From assembly GCF_018853815.1 (NCBI RefSeq), contig NZ_JAAOMP010000116.1:1-64000 (forward strand): a stretch of DNA of 64,000 nucleotides, in the 5' to 3' direction. This stretch comes from Acidithiobacillus sulfurivorans (lineage in GTDB: Bacteria > Pseudomonadota > Gammaproteobacteria > Acidithiobacillales > Acidithiobacillaceae). The notes beneath the pieces are model-generated. The model saw nothing but the letters and a program-made list of their open reading frames with translations. It did no database searches and was not told the origin of the DNA. Positions 7,850 to 16,285 of the stretch are shown piece by piece (position 1 is the first letter of the stretch; each line of letters opens with the position of its first letter). The position numbers and the translations under genes were made by a program.

Positions 7850-8170
7850 TTATAAACACTCGTCGTAGTCGTTAGTTGGCCCGTTTTTTATCTTTATAGC
7901 CATCCCGGTAGTGATTTTGTCCATATCTACTCCCTCAGCGGTGAAATGGGCTGGAATACTTTGTAAATCTGCCCTACCACGTTGAGCAAATTCACAATAA
8001 GCCGTCATTTCTTCAAAAAGTTCGGCTGGGACGACGTAGAACTGCACCCGATTGTTAGACGAAACGGCAATAGCATCTCCTTGGGCTTCTAGAAGTGCTG
8101 CATTGGGGTTATTTTTAAACTTGCTGACAGGGGTGGTATAGCCACACATCACTTTCTGCAGTATGGACAT
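7850..8170 (-). CDS. yafN: YafN-like (Phd/YefM-type) antitoxin
   Basis: A 106-residue protein whose N-terminal half fits the YafN/Phd fold: TTPVSKFKNNPNAALLEAQG, then DAIAVSSNNRVQFYVVPAELFEEM. The C-terminal tail is unrelated to other antitoxins here and would contact the toxin. It precedes the YafO-like toxin by 19 bp. Identification rests on fold-level similarity plus context. Confidence 0.68.
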   Translation of the reverse strand: MSILQKVMCGYTTPVSKFKNNPNAALLEAQGDAIAVSSNNRVQFYVVPAELFEEMTAYCEFAQRGRADLQSIPAHFTAEGVDMDKITTGMAIKIKNGPTNDYDECL

Positions 8171-8273
8171 GTTGAGTGCTCCAGTGAAGTTAATCGCTAA
8201 AAGACCTAAATTTGGGGATAAGTATAGACTTTTGTTTGGCTGGATTCTAGTAGTGATTCATCTGAAGCGGGTC

Positions 8274-8310
8274 AATAGCACCCCATAAACTTGCGCTATC
8301 GGCCCAGCTT
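8274..8310. repeat. 37-bp direct repeat, copy B
   Basis: Copy of 6167-6203 with 2 mismatches. Here it is followed after 25 bp by the manC leader (8336 on), while at copy A an 878-bp toxin-antitoxin segment stands in place of those 25 bp. Confidence 0.8.
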
Positions 8311-8404
8311 GAGGCATTATGACCGAAAACAACACTACAAAAGCAGCAAAGCAGGGGTAAGCCTCAGTTTTTGAATGTTTAACCGCAAAAGAGGGATTTC
8401 TTAA

Positions 8405-9856
8405 ATGGCATTAGTACCCGTCATCCTCTCCGGAGGCACCGGCTCGCGTTTATGGCCATTGTCGCGCAAGGCTTTCCCCAAACCCTTCGTGGCCCTGCCC
8501 GACGGCGAAAGCCTCATTCAGAAAACCCTGCGCCGGGTCATCGACATTAAAGAAGATGCCCCGTTGCTGACGGTGACTAACCGCGATTACTACTTCCTGA
8601 CCCGCGACACCTTTGCCGAATGTGCCCGCATTCATGGCCAAACCGTGCGCAATGTGCACTACCTGCTCGAACCCGCCGGACGCAACACCACCCCGGCCAT
8701 GGCCGCCGCCGCGCTCTGGGCGCAAGAAGTCGCCGGGCCGGAGAGCATCCTGCTGGTGCTGCCCTCGGACCACCTCATTCATGACCATAAAGCCTTTGCC
8801 GAAGCCGTACACAAAGCGCAGCAGCTTGCCGAACAAGGCTATCTGGTGACCTTTGGTGTCATCCCGACGGGTCCCGAAACCGGTTATGGCTACATTCAGA
8901 AGGGCAGTGCCCTGGACAGCGGTTATCAGGTCGCCCGTTTTGTTGAAAAACCTAATCAGAGCAAAGCCCAGGATTACCTCGACAGCGGCGACTACCTCTG
9001 GAACTCCGGCATGTTCTGCATGCGCGCCGACAGTCTGCTCAATGCCCTGCAAACAGATGCCCCGGAAGTGCTGGAAGCCGTTCAGGCAGCCATCGCCTCC
9101 GCTACCCGCAACGGCGACACCTGGGAACTGGGTCAGGAATTTGCCCTGGCCCCGGACATTTCCATTGACTACGCTGTCATGGAAAAAGCCCCCAATGTGG
9201 CCGTGGTGCAAGCCGATTTCGACTGGAATGACCTGGGTGCCTGGAGTGGCTATGGTTCTTTGATGGCCAAAGACGCCCAAGGGAATCAGGTACACGCCCC
9301 GGAATGTGTGCTGGTAGACAGCCAGAATTGCGTCGTCCAGAGTCCTGAGCGCCTCACGGCCATTCTTGGTTTGCAGGATATTTTGATTGTGGACACCCCC
9401 GACGCCCTGCTGGTGGCCGACCGCCGCCGCGATCAGGAAGTCAAAACCATTGTCGAAAAGCTCAAGGCCCGCAAACACAGCACCGTCGATCTCCATGCCA
9501 CCGTCCATCGTCCCTGGGGTACCTACACCACTCTGGAAGAAGGCGACCATTTCAAAATCAAGCGCATTGTCGTCAAAAAAGGCGAAAAACTCTCCCTGCA
9601 AATGCACCACCACCGCAGCGAGCACTGGATTGTAGTGTCTGGCACCGCCCGTATTGTCAACGGGCAAGAAGAAAAACTCATCATGACCAACCAGTCCACC
9701 TACATTCCGGCGGGCTGTCACCATCGTCTGGAAAACCCCGGTATGATGGATCTGGTACTCATCGAAGTGCAAAGCGGCGCTTATCTGGGTGAAGATGACA
9801 TCGTCCGCTTTGATGACATCTACGGACGTGCTGAAGCTGCAGCAACCACTGCCTAA
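8405..9856 (+). CDS. manC: Mannose-1-phosphate guanylyltransferase / mannose-6-phosphate isomerase
   Basis: A 483-residue bifunctional type II enzyme (ManC/AlgA/CpsB family) that makes GDP-mannose from mannose-1-phosphate and also isomerises fructose-6-phosphate. The N-terminal nucleotidyltransferase has GGTGSRLWPLSRKAFPKPF, LPSDHLI and VEKP motifs. The C-terminal cupin begins near residue 365 with RPWGTYT and carries the metal/active-site pattern QMHHHRSEHW and YIPAGCHHRLENPG. The length is normal. GDP-mannose would feed the capsule/exopolysaccharide locus in which it lies. Confidence 0.93.
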   Translation: MALVPVILSGGTGSRLWPLSRKAFPKPFVALPDGESLIQKTLRRVIDIKEDAPLLTVTNRDYYFLTRDTFAECARIHGQTVRNVHYLLEPAGRNTTPAMAAAALWAQEVAGPESILLVLPSDHLIHDHKAFAEAVHKAQQLAEQGYLVTFGVIPTGPETGYGYIQKGSALDSGYQVARFVEKPNQSKAQDYLDSGDYLWNSGMFCMRADSLLNALQTDAPEVLEAVQAAIASATRNGDTWELGQEFALAPDISIDYAVMEKAPNVAVVQADFDWNDLGAWSGYGSLMAKDAQGNQVHAPECVLVDSQNCVVQSPERLTAILGLQDILIVDTPDALLVADRRRDQEVKTIVEKLKARKHSTVDLHATVHRPWGTYTTLEEGDHFKIKRIVVKKGEKLSLQMHHHRSEHWIVVSGTARIVNGQEEKLIMTNQSTYIPAGCHHRLENPGMMDLVLIEVQSGAYLGEDDIVRFDDIYGRAEAAATTA

Positions 9857-9884
9857 AACCAAAACACAATCAGGAAACGACTGC

Positions 9885-10434
9885 GTGCTCAAGGCCCTCT
9901 GGACCCGAGTCAAAAACCTGAACAAGCTCTTTATCTGGATCGTTCTGGTCCCAACAGGGTTATCCATCCTGTATTTTGGATTGATTGCATAACCTATCCA
10001 TATTAGCTAAACAAGATTTGTGGTGTACGGTCCCAAACAGCGGATGAGTTCCAGTGGACTGGCCTCCTTGCTCAGTAATCTGGGTGGCAGCAATTCCACC
10101 ACTGCGGCACAAACTATCAGCTCCTACATTTCGTCCTGGGACGGCATCATGGCGGTCAACAAGCTGTATCCGCTGAAACAGGTTTATGGCAACGACCATA
10201 TTGATATATTCAACCGCTTTGGTGGCGTGTTTCATCCTTATTCATCATTCATCCATGGTGCGCCTGTGGCGTTACTACCAAAATATGGTGGCCGATACGC
10301 TGGACAGTACCAACGGCATCAGCGAACTGAAGGTGCGCGCCTTTACCGCCCACGATGCCCAGAAAATCAATGATTTCTTGCTGGCGAAAAGTCAGGATAT
10401 TGTCAATCAACTGTATGAGCGGGATAGTCTATGA
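9885..10434 (+). pseudogene. Broken KpsE/CtrB-like capsule export protein
   Basis: The start (GTG at 9885) encodes NKLFIWIVLVPTGLSILYFG, the N-terminal membrane anchor of KpsE/BexC/CtrB export proteins. Stop codons follow at ~9990. The next family segment (RFVVYGPK, then SSGLASLLSNLGG and SSWDGIMAVNKLY) is in another place and frame. After a further shift near 10220-10260 the frame at 10186-10434 gives YYQNMVADTLDSTNGIS, ELKVRAFTAHDAQKIND and VNQLYERDSL, again typical KpsE. The C-terminal membrane segment is missing. The capsule exporter encoded here is therefore non-functional. Confidence 0.75.
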
Positions 10435-10715
10435 ACTGGATCATCTTCATCCGTTGCTGTGGGAGGTGACAATACCAGCTAAAGCCCCAAATCCAGAGCG
10501 TGTGCTCAAGATCGTCGTCTCATACAGCATGCACTGCTTCACTAGGAAACCGTTCGCAGATGAGATTGTCTCCGCTGAAGCCAAATATTCCGACAACTGA
10601 GAGACGCGTATTTTTGATTCTGGAAGGTGGACCTTGTCTAAGCGCTTGCCGATCATAATTGCTGACCTGGAAAAAAGACGCTGTCTGCATTCCGGACAGT
10701 TCGGTGTTGGTCACC
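10415..10715 (+). pseudogene. Small hypothetical protein with internal stop
   Basis: The open stretch 10415-10600 encodes PLLWEVTIPAKAPNPERVL, then KIVVSYSMHCFTRKPFADE and KYSDN, followed by an in-frame TGA. The same frame continues with ETRIFDSGRWTLSKRLPI and ADLEKRRCLHSG. It reads as one coherent ~100-residue hypothetical protein in which an Arg codon (CGA) became TGA. I recognise it only as a conserved hypothetical type. It overlaps the end of the broken kpsE and leads straight into a HicB-like remnant. Confidence 0.45.
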
Positions 10716-10716
10716 T

Positions 10717-10937
10717 TTTGATGTACCCGAAGCGATTACCTTCGGTGTCGATGAGGAGGAAGCCCTGCTGAATGCCATTGATGCGTTGGAAACCGGCTTG
10801 TCATTCTATGTGGATACCCGCAGTGAAGCTGTTGCCGAATTCGACGCGTACTCCGCCACACTGACGCCCATCTGACACCGGCTGCACGGGAATTGACGGA
10901 TAAGGATGTGCTGCGACTGGTGAAAGAATCACGTTGA
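10717..10937 (+). pseudogene. HicB-like antitoxin remnant
   Basis: Positions 10717-10875 encode DVPEAITFGVDEEEALLNAI followed by DALETGLSFYVDT, the core of a HicB-type partial RNase H fold antitoxin, without its start or DNA-binding domain. A shifted frame to 10937 ends in TPAARELTDKDVLRLVKESR, which looks like an antitoxin tail. No HicA toxin is present. This is another relic of toxin-antitoxin turnover. Confidence 0.45.
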
Positions 10938-10994
10938 ATTGGCCACTATACTGCAATGGTTTGATCTTCTAAGTACTTCGCCGTTAGGGAAAGC

Positions 10995-13556
10995 CTATAG
11001 CAACTCTTTCAGTTGATATAAAACGGCCAATGCTTCTCTGGGGCTGATGTTGTCAGGGTTCATTTGTTCCAGCAGCTCCAATGCGGGGTGGGGTGTTGCT
11101 GCAAATAGGGGGATTTGTGCCGGTGGATTTTGCGTGGATGCCGGATTGGGCAAGATGCTTGGTCGTGCAGAGCTCGAATTCTCAAGTAATTGCAGCCGTA
11201 CCTTGGCGGTGCTGACCACTTTTTCTGGAATGCCAGCCAGGCTGGCCACGGCCAGGCCATAACTCTGGGCGGCTGGCCCTTCTTCGACACGATGCAGGAA
11301 TATAACCTGATCGTTCTGGGCGACAGCATCCAGATGCAGGTTGCTGAGCTTCGGGCTTTCCAGTTCGGTCAGTTCAAAATAGTGGGTAGCAAAAAGCGTA
11401 AATGCCCCGCGTTCCAGCAGCGCTTCTGCGGTGGCCCAGGCAATGGCGAGGCCGTCATAGGTGGCGGTGCCGCGCCCGATTTCATCAAGAATGACCAGAC
11501 TCTGAGCGGTGGCCAGATGCAATATGCGGGCGGTTTCGCTCATTTCCACCATGAAGGTCGAGCGCCCGCCCGCCAGATCGTCGGCGGCACCAATGCGGGT
11601 GAATATCTGGTCGATAGGCCCGATAATGGCTTCGCGAGCGGGCACCCAGCTGCCGATATGCGCGAGCAGTACGATCAGCGCGCTCTGGCGCATATAGGTG
11701 GATTTACCGCCCATGTTGGGGCCGGTAATCAGGTGCATCCGCTGTTGTCCATCAAAATGAAGGTCGTTGGGCACAAACTGACTGCCCATTTGCGCTTCGA
11801 CGACCGGGTGTCTGCCATCAAGAATGTGTAGGCTGCTTTCCGCCACCAGTTGCGGTGCAGACCAATTCAGCGATAAGGCGCGTTCAGCCAGGGTACTCAG
11901 AACATCCAGTTCCGCCACTGCAGTCATGGTGTTCTGCAGGGCTGCAACTTCCGGTATCAGGGCATCCAGAAGCGTTGTGAAGAGCTGGCGTTCCCGGCTG
12001 AGAGCCAGACTTTCGGCGGAAAGCGCCTGATCTTCGATGACCTTGAGGGCGTCATTGATGTAGCGTTCGGCATTTTTGGTGGTCTGGCGGCGGCGGTAGT
12101 CGTCGGGAATAGATCCCTGATAACTGCGGCTGATTTCAATATAAAAGCCGTGAACCCGATTGTACTGAATTTTGAGCTGGCTGATGCCGGTGCGCTGGCG
12201 TTCTTCCTGCTCCAGATTACGCAGGACATCCTGAAGGTTGTGACTCAGGGCCTGTAAACGGTCAAGTTCAGTGTCATAGCCCGTTTGGATATAACCCCCG
12301 TCTCTTTGGGTCATGGGGGGCTGATCGACAATGGCGTTTTCCAGCAGCAGGCGGGTTTCTGCGAATAACCCGATGCGTTCCCGATAGTCATGAAGCGGAC
12401 TTTGTGCGAAACGGTGCAGGCTTTCGTGCAGAGCGGGCAGGGCCTGGAGGGTGCTGCGCAATTGCGCCAGATCACGAGGATTGGCGCTGCGCAAGGCAAT
12501 ACGGGTGAGAATGCGCTCGGCATCGGCGATTCCCTGCAGGGCCTTTTGCAGCGGCTCCGGACCCTGGCCGGCTACCAGTGCGCTGACATGCTGCTGGCGC
12601 TGAAGCAAATCGGGTCCCTGACGCAAAGGACGTAACAACCAGCGCCTCAGCAGCCGGTTACCCATGGGCGTGCGGGTCTTTTGCAACAGAAACAGCAGGG
12701 TAGGGCCCTGTTCGTGCAGACTTTCAACAACTTCCAGCGCACGAAAAGCGGTGGCATCCAGATACAGCTCATCTTCAGCACGCTCCGGCTGCAGATGCTG
12801 GATTTGAGCCAGGCTGCCCCGTAGTTGGGATTCGGCATAATGGAGAAGCGCTCCTGCGGCACGCAGGGCCAGTGGCCAGTCGTTGCAGCCAAAGCTGTTT
12901 AGGCGTTCTCCGAAATAGCGTTCCAGCACGGCCTGACTGCGTCGGGTCTGGAACAGGGTTTTATCCAGCCCCTGGGCATGCTTGTTGTTCAGGCTGGTTT
13001 TAAGGGGCGAATCTTCGGGAAGAATGATTTCAGCTACTGGACGCCGGGCCAGCAGGTCGGCCAAGCCGGTCTGGGGGGTTTCCCTGAGCATCAGCCGCCC
13101 TCCGGCTGCATCCAGCCAGGCGAGGCCGCAGCTTGCGCCTTCTGGACAAATGGCCAGCAGCAGGGGCTCTTGATGACTATCCAGCAAGGCCCCATCGACA
13201 ATGGTGCCGGGGGTCAATACCCGGACAATGGCCCTTTCGACAGGACCTTTGCTGGTGGCGGGGTCACCAATTTGTTCGCCGATGGCGATTTTTTCACCGA
13301 GTGCGACCAGTTTTCCTAAATAACCATCGACGCTATGCACCGGAACCCCAGCCATGGGGATGGGTTCTCCTGCGCTGTGCCCCCGGCTGGTGAGGGTAAT
13401 ACCCAGCAAGGTCGATGCTTTTTGCGCATCTTCGTAAAACAGTTCGTAAAAATCACCCATACGGTAAAATAGCAGAGCATCCGGACATTCTGCTTTCAGT
13501 CCGAGATATTGCTGCATCATGGGGGTGTGCTTCGCGCTTGGTTCAGCGGAGCTCAT
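10995..13556 (-). CDS. mutS: DNA mismatch repair protein MutS
   Basis: 853 residues from the chosen start (MSSAEPS), the same length as E. coli MutS; an upstream start at 13583 would add nine residues. The N-terminal mismatch-binding domain carries the Phe-x-Glu motif in [14 protein letters not shown]. The C-terminal ATPase has Walker [14 protein letters not shown] and Walker [17 protein letters not shown], followed by the composite-site [11 protein letters not shown]. MutS dimers recognise mispairs and small loops and recruit MutL. It lies 121 bp downstream of a Bax-inhibitor-1 gene with a hairpin between them. Confidence 0.97.
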   Translation of the reverse strand: MSSAEPSAKHTPMMQQYLGLKAECPDALLFYRMGDFYELFYEDAQKASTLLGITLTSRGHSAGEPIPMAGVPVHSVDGYLGKLVALGEKIAIGEQIGDPATSKGPVERAIVRVLTPGTIVDGALLDSHQEPLLLAICPEGASCGLAWLDAAGGRLMLRETPQTGLADLLARRPVAEIILPEDSPLKTSLNNKHAQGLDKTLFQTRRSQAVLERYFGERLNSFGCNDWPLALRAAGALLHYAESQLRGSLAQIQHLQPERAEDELYLDATAFRALEVVESLHEQGPTLLFLLQKTRTPMGNRLLRRWLLRPLRQGPDLLQRQQHVSALVAGQGPEPLQKALQGIADAERILTRIALRSANPRDLAQLRSTLQALPALHESLHRFAQSPLHDYRERIGLFAETRLLLENAIVDQPPMTQRDGGYIQTGYDTELDRLQALSHNLQDVLRNLEQEERQRTGISQLKIQYNRVHGFYIEISRSYQGSIPDDYRRRQTTKNAERYINDALKVIEDQALSAESLALSRERQLFTTLLDALIPEVAALQNTMTAVAELDVLSTLAERALSLNWSAPQLVAESSLHILDGRHPVVEAQMGSQFVPNDLHFDGQQRMHLITGPNMGGKSTYMRQSALIVLLAHIGSWVPAREAIIGPIDQIFTRIGAADDLAGGRSTFMVEMSETARILHLATAQSLVILDEIGRGTATYDGLAIAWATAEALLERGAFTLFATHYFELTELESPKLSNLHLDAVAQNDQVIFLHRVEEGPAAQSYGLAVASLAGIPEKVVSTAKVRLQLLENSSSARPSILPNPASTQNPPAQIPLFAATPHPALELLEQMNPDNISPREALAVLYQLKELL

Positions 13557-13630
13557 GGTGAGAGGGTTGCCTGTGCAAATCAATATTCATATTGCGCAGA
13601 GGATAGCGCAGGACAAGTAGTTACGGCTAC

Positions 13631-13657
13631 GTCCGTCACCCATTACAGGTGACGGAC
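13631..13657. terminator. Hairpin between BI-1 gene and mutS
   Basis: Perfect inverted repeat with 10-bp arms GTCCGTCACC/GGTGACGGAC and a 7-nt loop, 21 bp past the end of the leftward BI-1 gene. There is no T-tract on the leftward strand, so it may be a pausing or mRNA-stabilising hairpin, or a Rho-aided terminator. Confidence 0.4.
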
Positions 13658-13677
13658 AGGAAGAGGTACGAATGAAT

Positions 13678-14373
13678 TCAGCTCCGGTTGCCGCCGCCAA
13701 AAATTTCCAGCAGGGCCATGAACAGGTTGATGATGTCCAGATACAGGCCGACTACCAGCAGAACCGGCTCCTGAATGCCACCGCGTACCATGCGCTGGGT
13801 GTCAAACAGAATCAGACCGCTGAACACCAGTACCAGAACGCCGGCAATAGCCAGTTGCAGGGCTGGCAGATGCAGCAGGAACATGTTCAGCAAAGACACG
13901 ACAATGGCCAGAATCAGTCCGGTGATGAGGAATCCACCGATGTTGCTGAAATCCCGGCGGGTGGTCATGGCGTAGGCAGACAGGCCGATAAACATGGCCG
14001 CCGTGGTGCCCAGCGCTTCGGCAATGACGGTGGCACCGTTGGGCATCCGCAAATACATTTCAATCGCGGGTCCCATCATCATGCCCATGCCGGCAGCAAA
14101 GAGGAAAACCAGCGGTATGGCAAAAGGACTGCGGTGAGCGCCGGTATACTGCACGGCAAACAGCAGGGCAAAAGAGCCGATCATCAGGATGAAGGGATGC
14201 TCATAGGCGAACGGTGAGCTCATGCCATAAACCGCAGCAATGGCCGAAACGACCAGGGTGGCGGCCAGCAGCGCGTAGGTCTTCCCCAGCAGTGCGCCAA
14301 TAGACGTGCCAGTACGGCTTCCCTGGGGATTCATGCTGTCGGGAAACTGATAGGGGTTCTGATCCTGATTCAT
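13678..14373 (-). CDS. Bax inhibitor-1 / YccA family membrane protein
   Basis: A 231-residue integral membrane protein with seven hydrophobic segments, of the BI-1 (TMBIM/UPF0005) family. A family-typical start of the membrane domain (LGKTYALLAATLVVSAIAA) follows a ~30-residue hydrophilic tail, and the C-terminus has LILFDTQRMV and ALYLDIINLF-like motifs (VVGLYLDIINLFMALLEI). Relatives include YccA, an FtsH modulator, and pH-sensitive calcium-leak channels. The role here is unproven. Confidence 0.88.
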   Translation of the reverse strand: MNQDQNPYQFPDSMNPQGSRTGTSIGALLGKTYALLAATLVVSAIAAVYGMSSPFAYEHPFILMIGSFALLFAVQYTGAHRSPFAIPLVFLFAAGMGMMMGPAIEMYLRMPNGATVIAEALGTTAAMFIGLSAYAMTTRRDFSNIGGFLITGLILAIVVSLLNMFLLHLPALQLAIAGVLVLVFSGLILFDTQRMVRGGIQEPVLLVVGLYLDIINLFMALLEIFGGGNRS

Positions 14374-14595
14374 TAACGGACTCCTTCAAACAAGCAACGT
14401 GCTTGGGTATACCTCAAGAATGGGGGTTTCTGTTCGATAAATCAATGGTCCTGCTGAACTTTCAACTAAGCAGATCGGGGCTAAGAGTCTGGCAGCGGCG
14501 AAAAGTTCCGGCAGTTATCGGCGATTTGTTACTTGCCCATTGCTGAACACATCATTACCCTGCAATTCTTTTCTCGGACTGATGATGGAGCCAGC

Positions 14596-15258
14596 ATGCG
14601 CGCATTGATTTTTGACACGGAAACCACGGGGCGGGTGGAGCCCGATCTGATCGAAGCGGCCTGGCTGGCAGTCAGTGATCTCAAGACCCTGGAGGTAGAT
14701 GAACAGTTCGTGCAGCGTTATCGCCCGGATAAGCCCATTGAGATGGGTGCCATGGCGGTACACCATATTCTTGAAGAAGAACTGCTGGATTGTCCTTCGG
14801 CACGGACTTTCACTTTGCCGGAAGATACGGGTTATCTGGTAGGGCATAGTATTGATTATGACTGGGGTGTGATCGGCAAACCCGATGTCAAACGCATTTG
14901 CACTTATGCGATGACCCGCAAATTGTGGCCGGAAGTGGATAGTCACTCCCAGTCGGCACTCATGTTTCATTTCAGCAAGGACCGCAAAAAAACGCGGGAT
15001 AATCTGAAAAATGCCCATTCCGCCCTGGCCGATGTGAAGTTTTGCCGGATTTTGCTCAATAAGGTAATTCTGGCGGTGCGTCCTTCTTCCTGGGAAGACT
15101 TATGGGAGTTCAGTGAGCGTGCCCGTATTCCCGAAACCATGCCTTTTGGTAAGCATAAGGGCGTCAAAATTATTGATCTGCCGGATGACTACCGTAAATG
15201 GGCACTGAATAATCTGACCGATATGGACTTTTATTTGCGCAAGGCACTGGAAAGCTGA
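14596..15258 (+). CDS. DEDDh exonuclease with C-terminal DUF3820 motif (ExoX-like)
   Basis: A 220-residue DEDDh-family 3'-5' exonuclease. ExoI motif FDTETTG is at residues ~5-11, GHSIDYDWGVI forms the ExoII region and NAHSALADVKFC the ExoIII DEDDh motif. The C-terminal MPFGKHKGVKI is the DUF3820 zinc-less 'GKHKG' motif often attached to such nucleases. The start at 14596 has a GGAG ribosome-binding site and begins directly at the nuclease fold. The 3' end overlaps the convergent aldolase gene by 28 bp. Confidence 0.85.
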   Translation: MRALIFDTETTGRVEPDLIEAAWLAVSDLKTLEVDEQFVQRYRPDKPIEMGAMAVHHILEEELLDCPSARTFTLPEDTGYLVGHSIDYDWGVIGKPDVKRICTYAMTRKLWPEVDSHSQSALMFHFSKDRKKTRDNLKNAHSALADVKFCRILLNKVILAVRPSSWEDLWEFSERARIPETMPFGKHKGVKIIDLPDDYRKWALNNLTDMDFYLRKALES

Positions 15259-15872
15259 GCACGCAGTACTGCCTCCAGTAGTAGTGCTCCGCACTGGGCG
15301 GCACTATTGCCGGCGGCGATAATGCCGTCTTCATGCCCCGCCATTTGCAGTAACACCGGCAGATGAGCATTGTGGATAATGCTGCTGATGGCCTCGGCCA
15401 TGGCGGGGGTCCCATACTCCGCGTCCAGAGGGGTGGCCGCCATGCCCAGTGGGGCGGCGGCCTGCCAGAGTAGCGGGCTGTGCACATGAAATACCCAATG
15501 AATGTCAGAGCGGGCGGCGTAACAGGCGGCATGGCTCAGGGCTTCGGAAGAAGGCGGCTGCGGTCCTCTGGCGCGGATTTCATTGCGCAGGATATCCCAG
15601 CCTGTCACGGTGCAGAAATTATGTGCGCTCAGGGTCGGGAGCCCCCCGGTTTGGGTGGCACTGACCAGAAAGCCCTGCGGACTGCGGCAGCTCACATTAC
15701 CAAAACCGATGCCGCCATAGCGCTGTGGGTCCGCACCGATCAGCTGGCGGGCAAAAAAAACATCACGCCAGTCCTGTAAGGTGGTGATTTCGCGCTGATC
15801 AGGAGCGGTGGCCGGTGTCCAGTGCAACAGGAATTTGGTAACGCCTTCTGCGGGTGTGTGGGCTGTGCTCAT
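15231..15872 (-). CDS. Class II aldolase/adducin domain protein
   Basis: 213 residues of the class II aldolase/adducin fold. GGIGFGNVSCRS and FLVSATQTGG form the substrate pocket, and FHVHSPLLW supplies the two metal-binding His. Known relatives are fuculose- or ribulose-phosphate aldolases/epimerases and methylthioribulose-1-phosphate dehydratase; the substrate is not evident here. The start overlaps the stop of the Smr gene (ATGA), making it the last gene of the leftward cluster. Confidence 0.78.
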   Translation of the reverse strand: MSTAHTPAEGVTKFLLHWTPATAPDQREITTLQDWRDVFFARQLIGADPQRYGGIGFGNVSCRSPQGFLVSATQTGGLPTLSAHNFCTVTGWDILRNEIRARGPQPPSSEALSHAACYAARSDIHWVFHVHSPLLWQAAAPLGMAATPLDAEYGTPAMAEAISSIIHNAHLPVLLQMAGHEDGIIAAGNSAAQCGALLLEAVLRAQLSSALRK

Positions 15873-16285
15873 GAGTTTGAGCGCCGGACAAAAATTTTCT
15901 GGAGGAGTCGGTACCAGCCGGGGAGGGTGACCGGGCCGGATGGGGCTGCATGGGCTCTGGCCACTGTCTTGCCGGGGCTGGTCGGGCGCTCGGGCAGAGC
16001 TACATCCGGCGGATATATATCTACCAGGGTGGCTCCCCAACTGCTGCGGTCATTGGCCAGACGAAAATTTTTGACCATGGGTTCACGGCGCAGCAAGGTA
16101 TGTACGGTTTCGCGGAGCACGCCTTTACCCTTGCCGTGAATAATGCGAATTTCAGTAATGCCGGCAGCGCGGCAACTGCGTAAATATTCCCGAACCAGAT
16201 CAGGTGCTTCCCTGGGACGAAAGGCGTGGAGATCAAGAACGCCATCTATGGCGCTTTTGAAAACCGGATCCGGCGCTTGGGTCAA
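15869..16285 (-). CDS. Smr-domain DNA/RNA nuclease-like protein
   Basis: A 138-residue small MutS-related (Smr) domain protein. The motifs [19 protein letters not shown] and [16 protein letters not shown] are diagnostic. Free-standing Smr proteins act as endonucleases on branched DNA or on stalled-ribosome mRNA. A TTG start overlaps the stop codon of the large oxidoreductase gene (TTGA), and a ~50-residue proline-rich tail follows the domain. Co-transcription with metabolic genes gives no specific hint of target. Confidence 0.83.
   Translation of the reverse strand: MTQAPDPVFKSAIDGVLDLHAFRPREAPDLVREYLRSCRAAGITEIRIIHGKGKGVLRETVHTLLRREPMVKNFRLANDRSSWGATLVDIYPPDVALPERPTSPGKTVARAHAAPSGPVTLPGWYRLLQKIFVRRSNS

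Noticed and set aside
8450-9967. Long leftward open frame opposite manC (505 codons)
   Set aside because: The rightward frame encodes a clear, full-length ManC; the leftward translation has no recognisable family and mirrors its codon bias.
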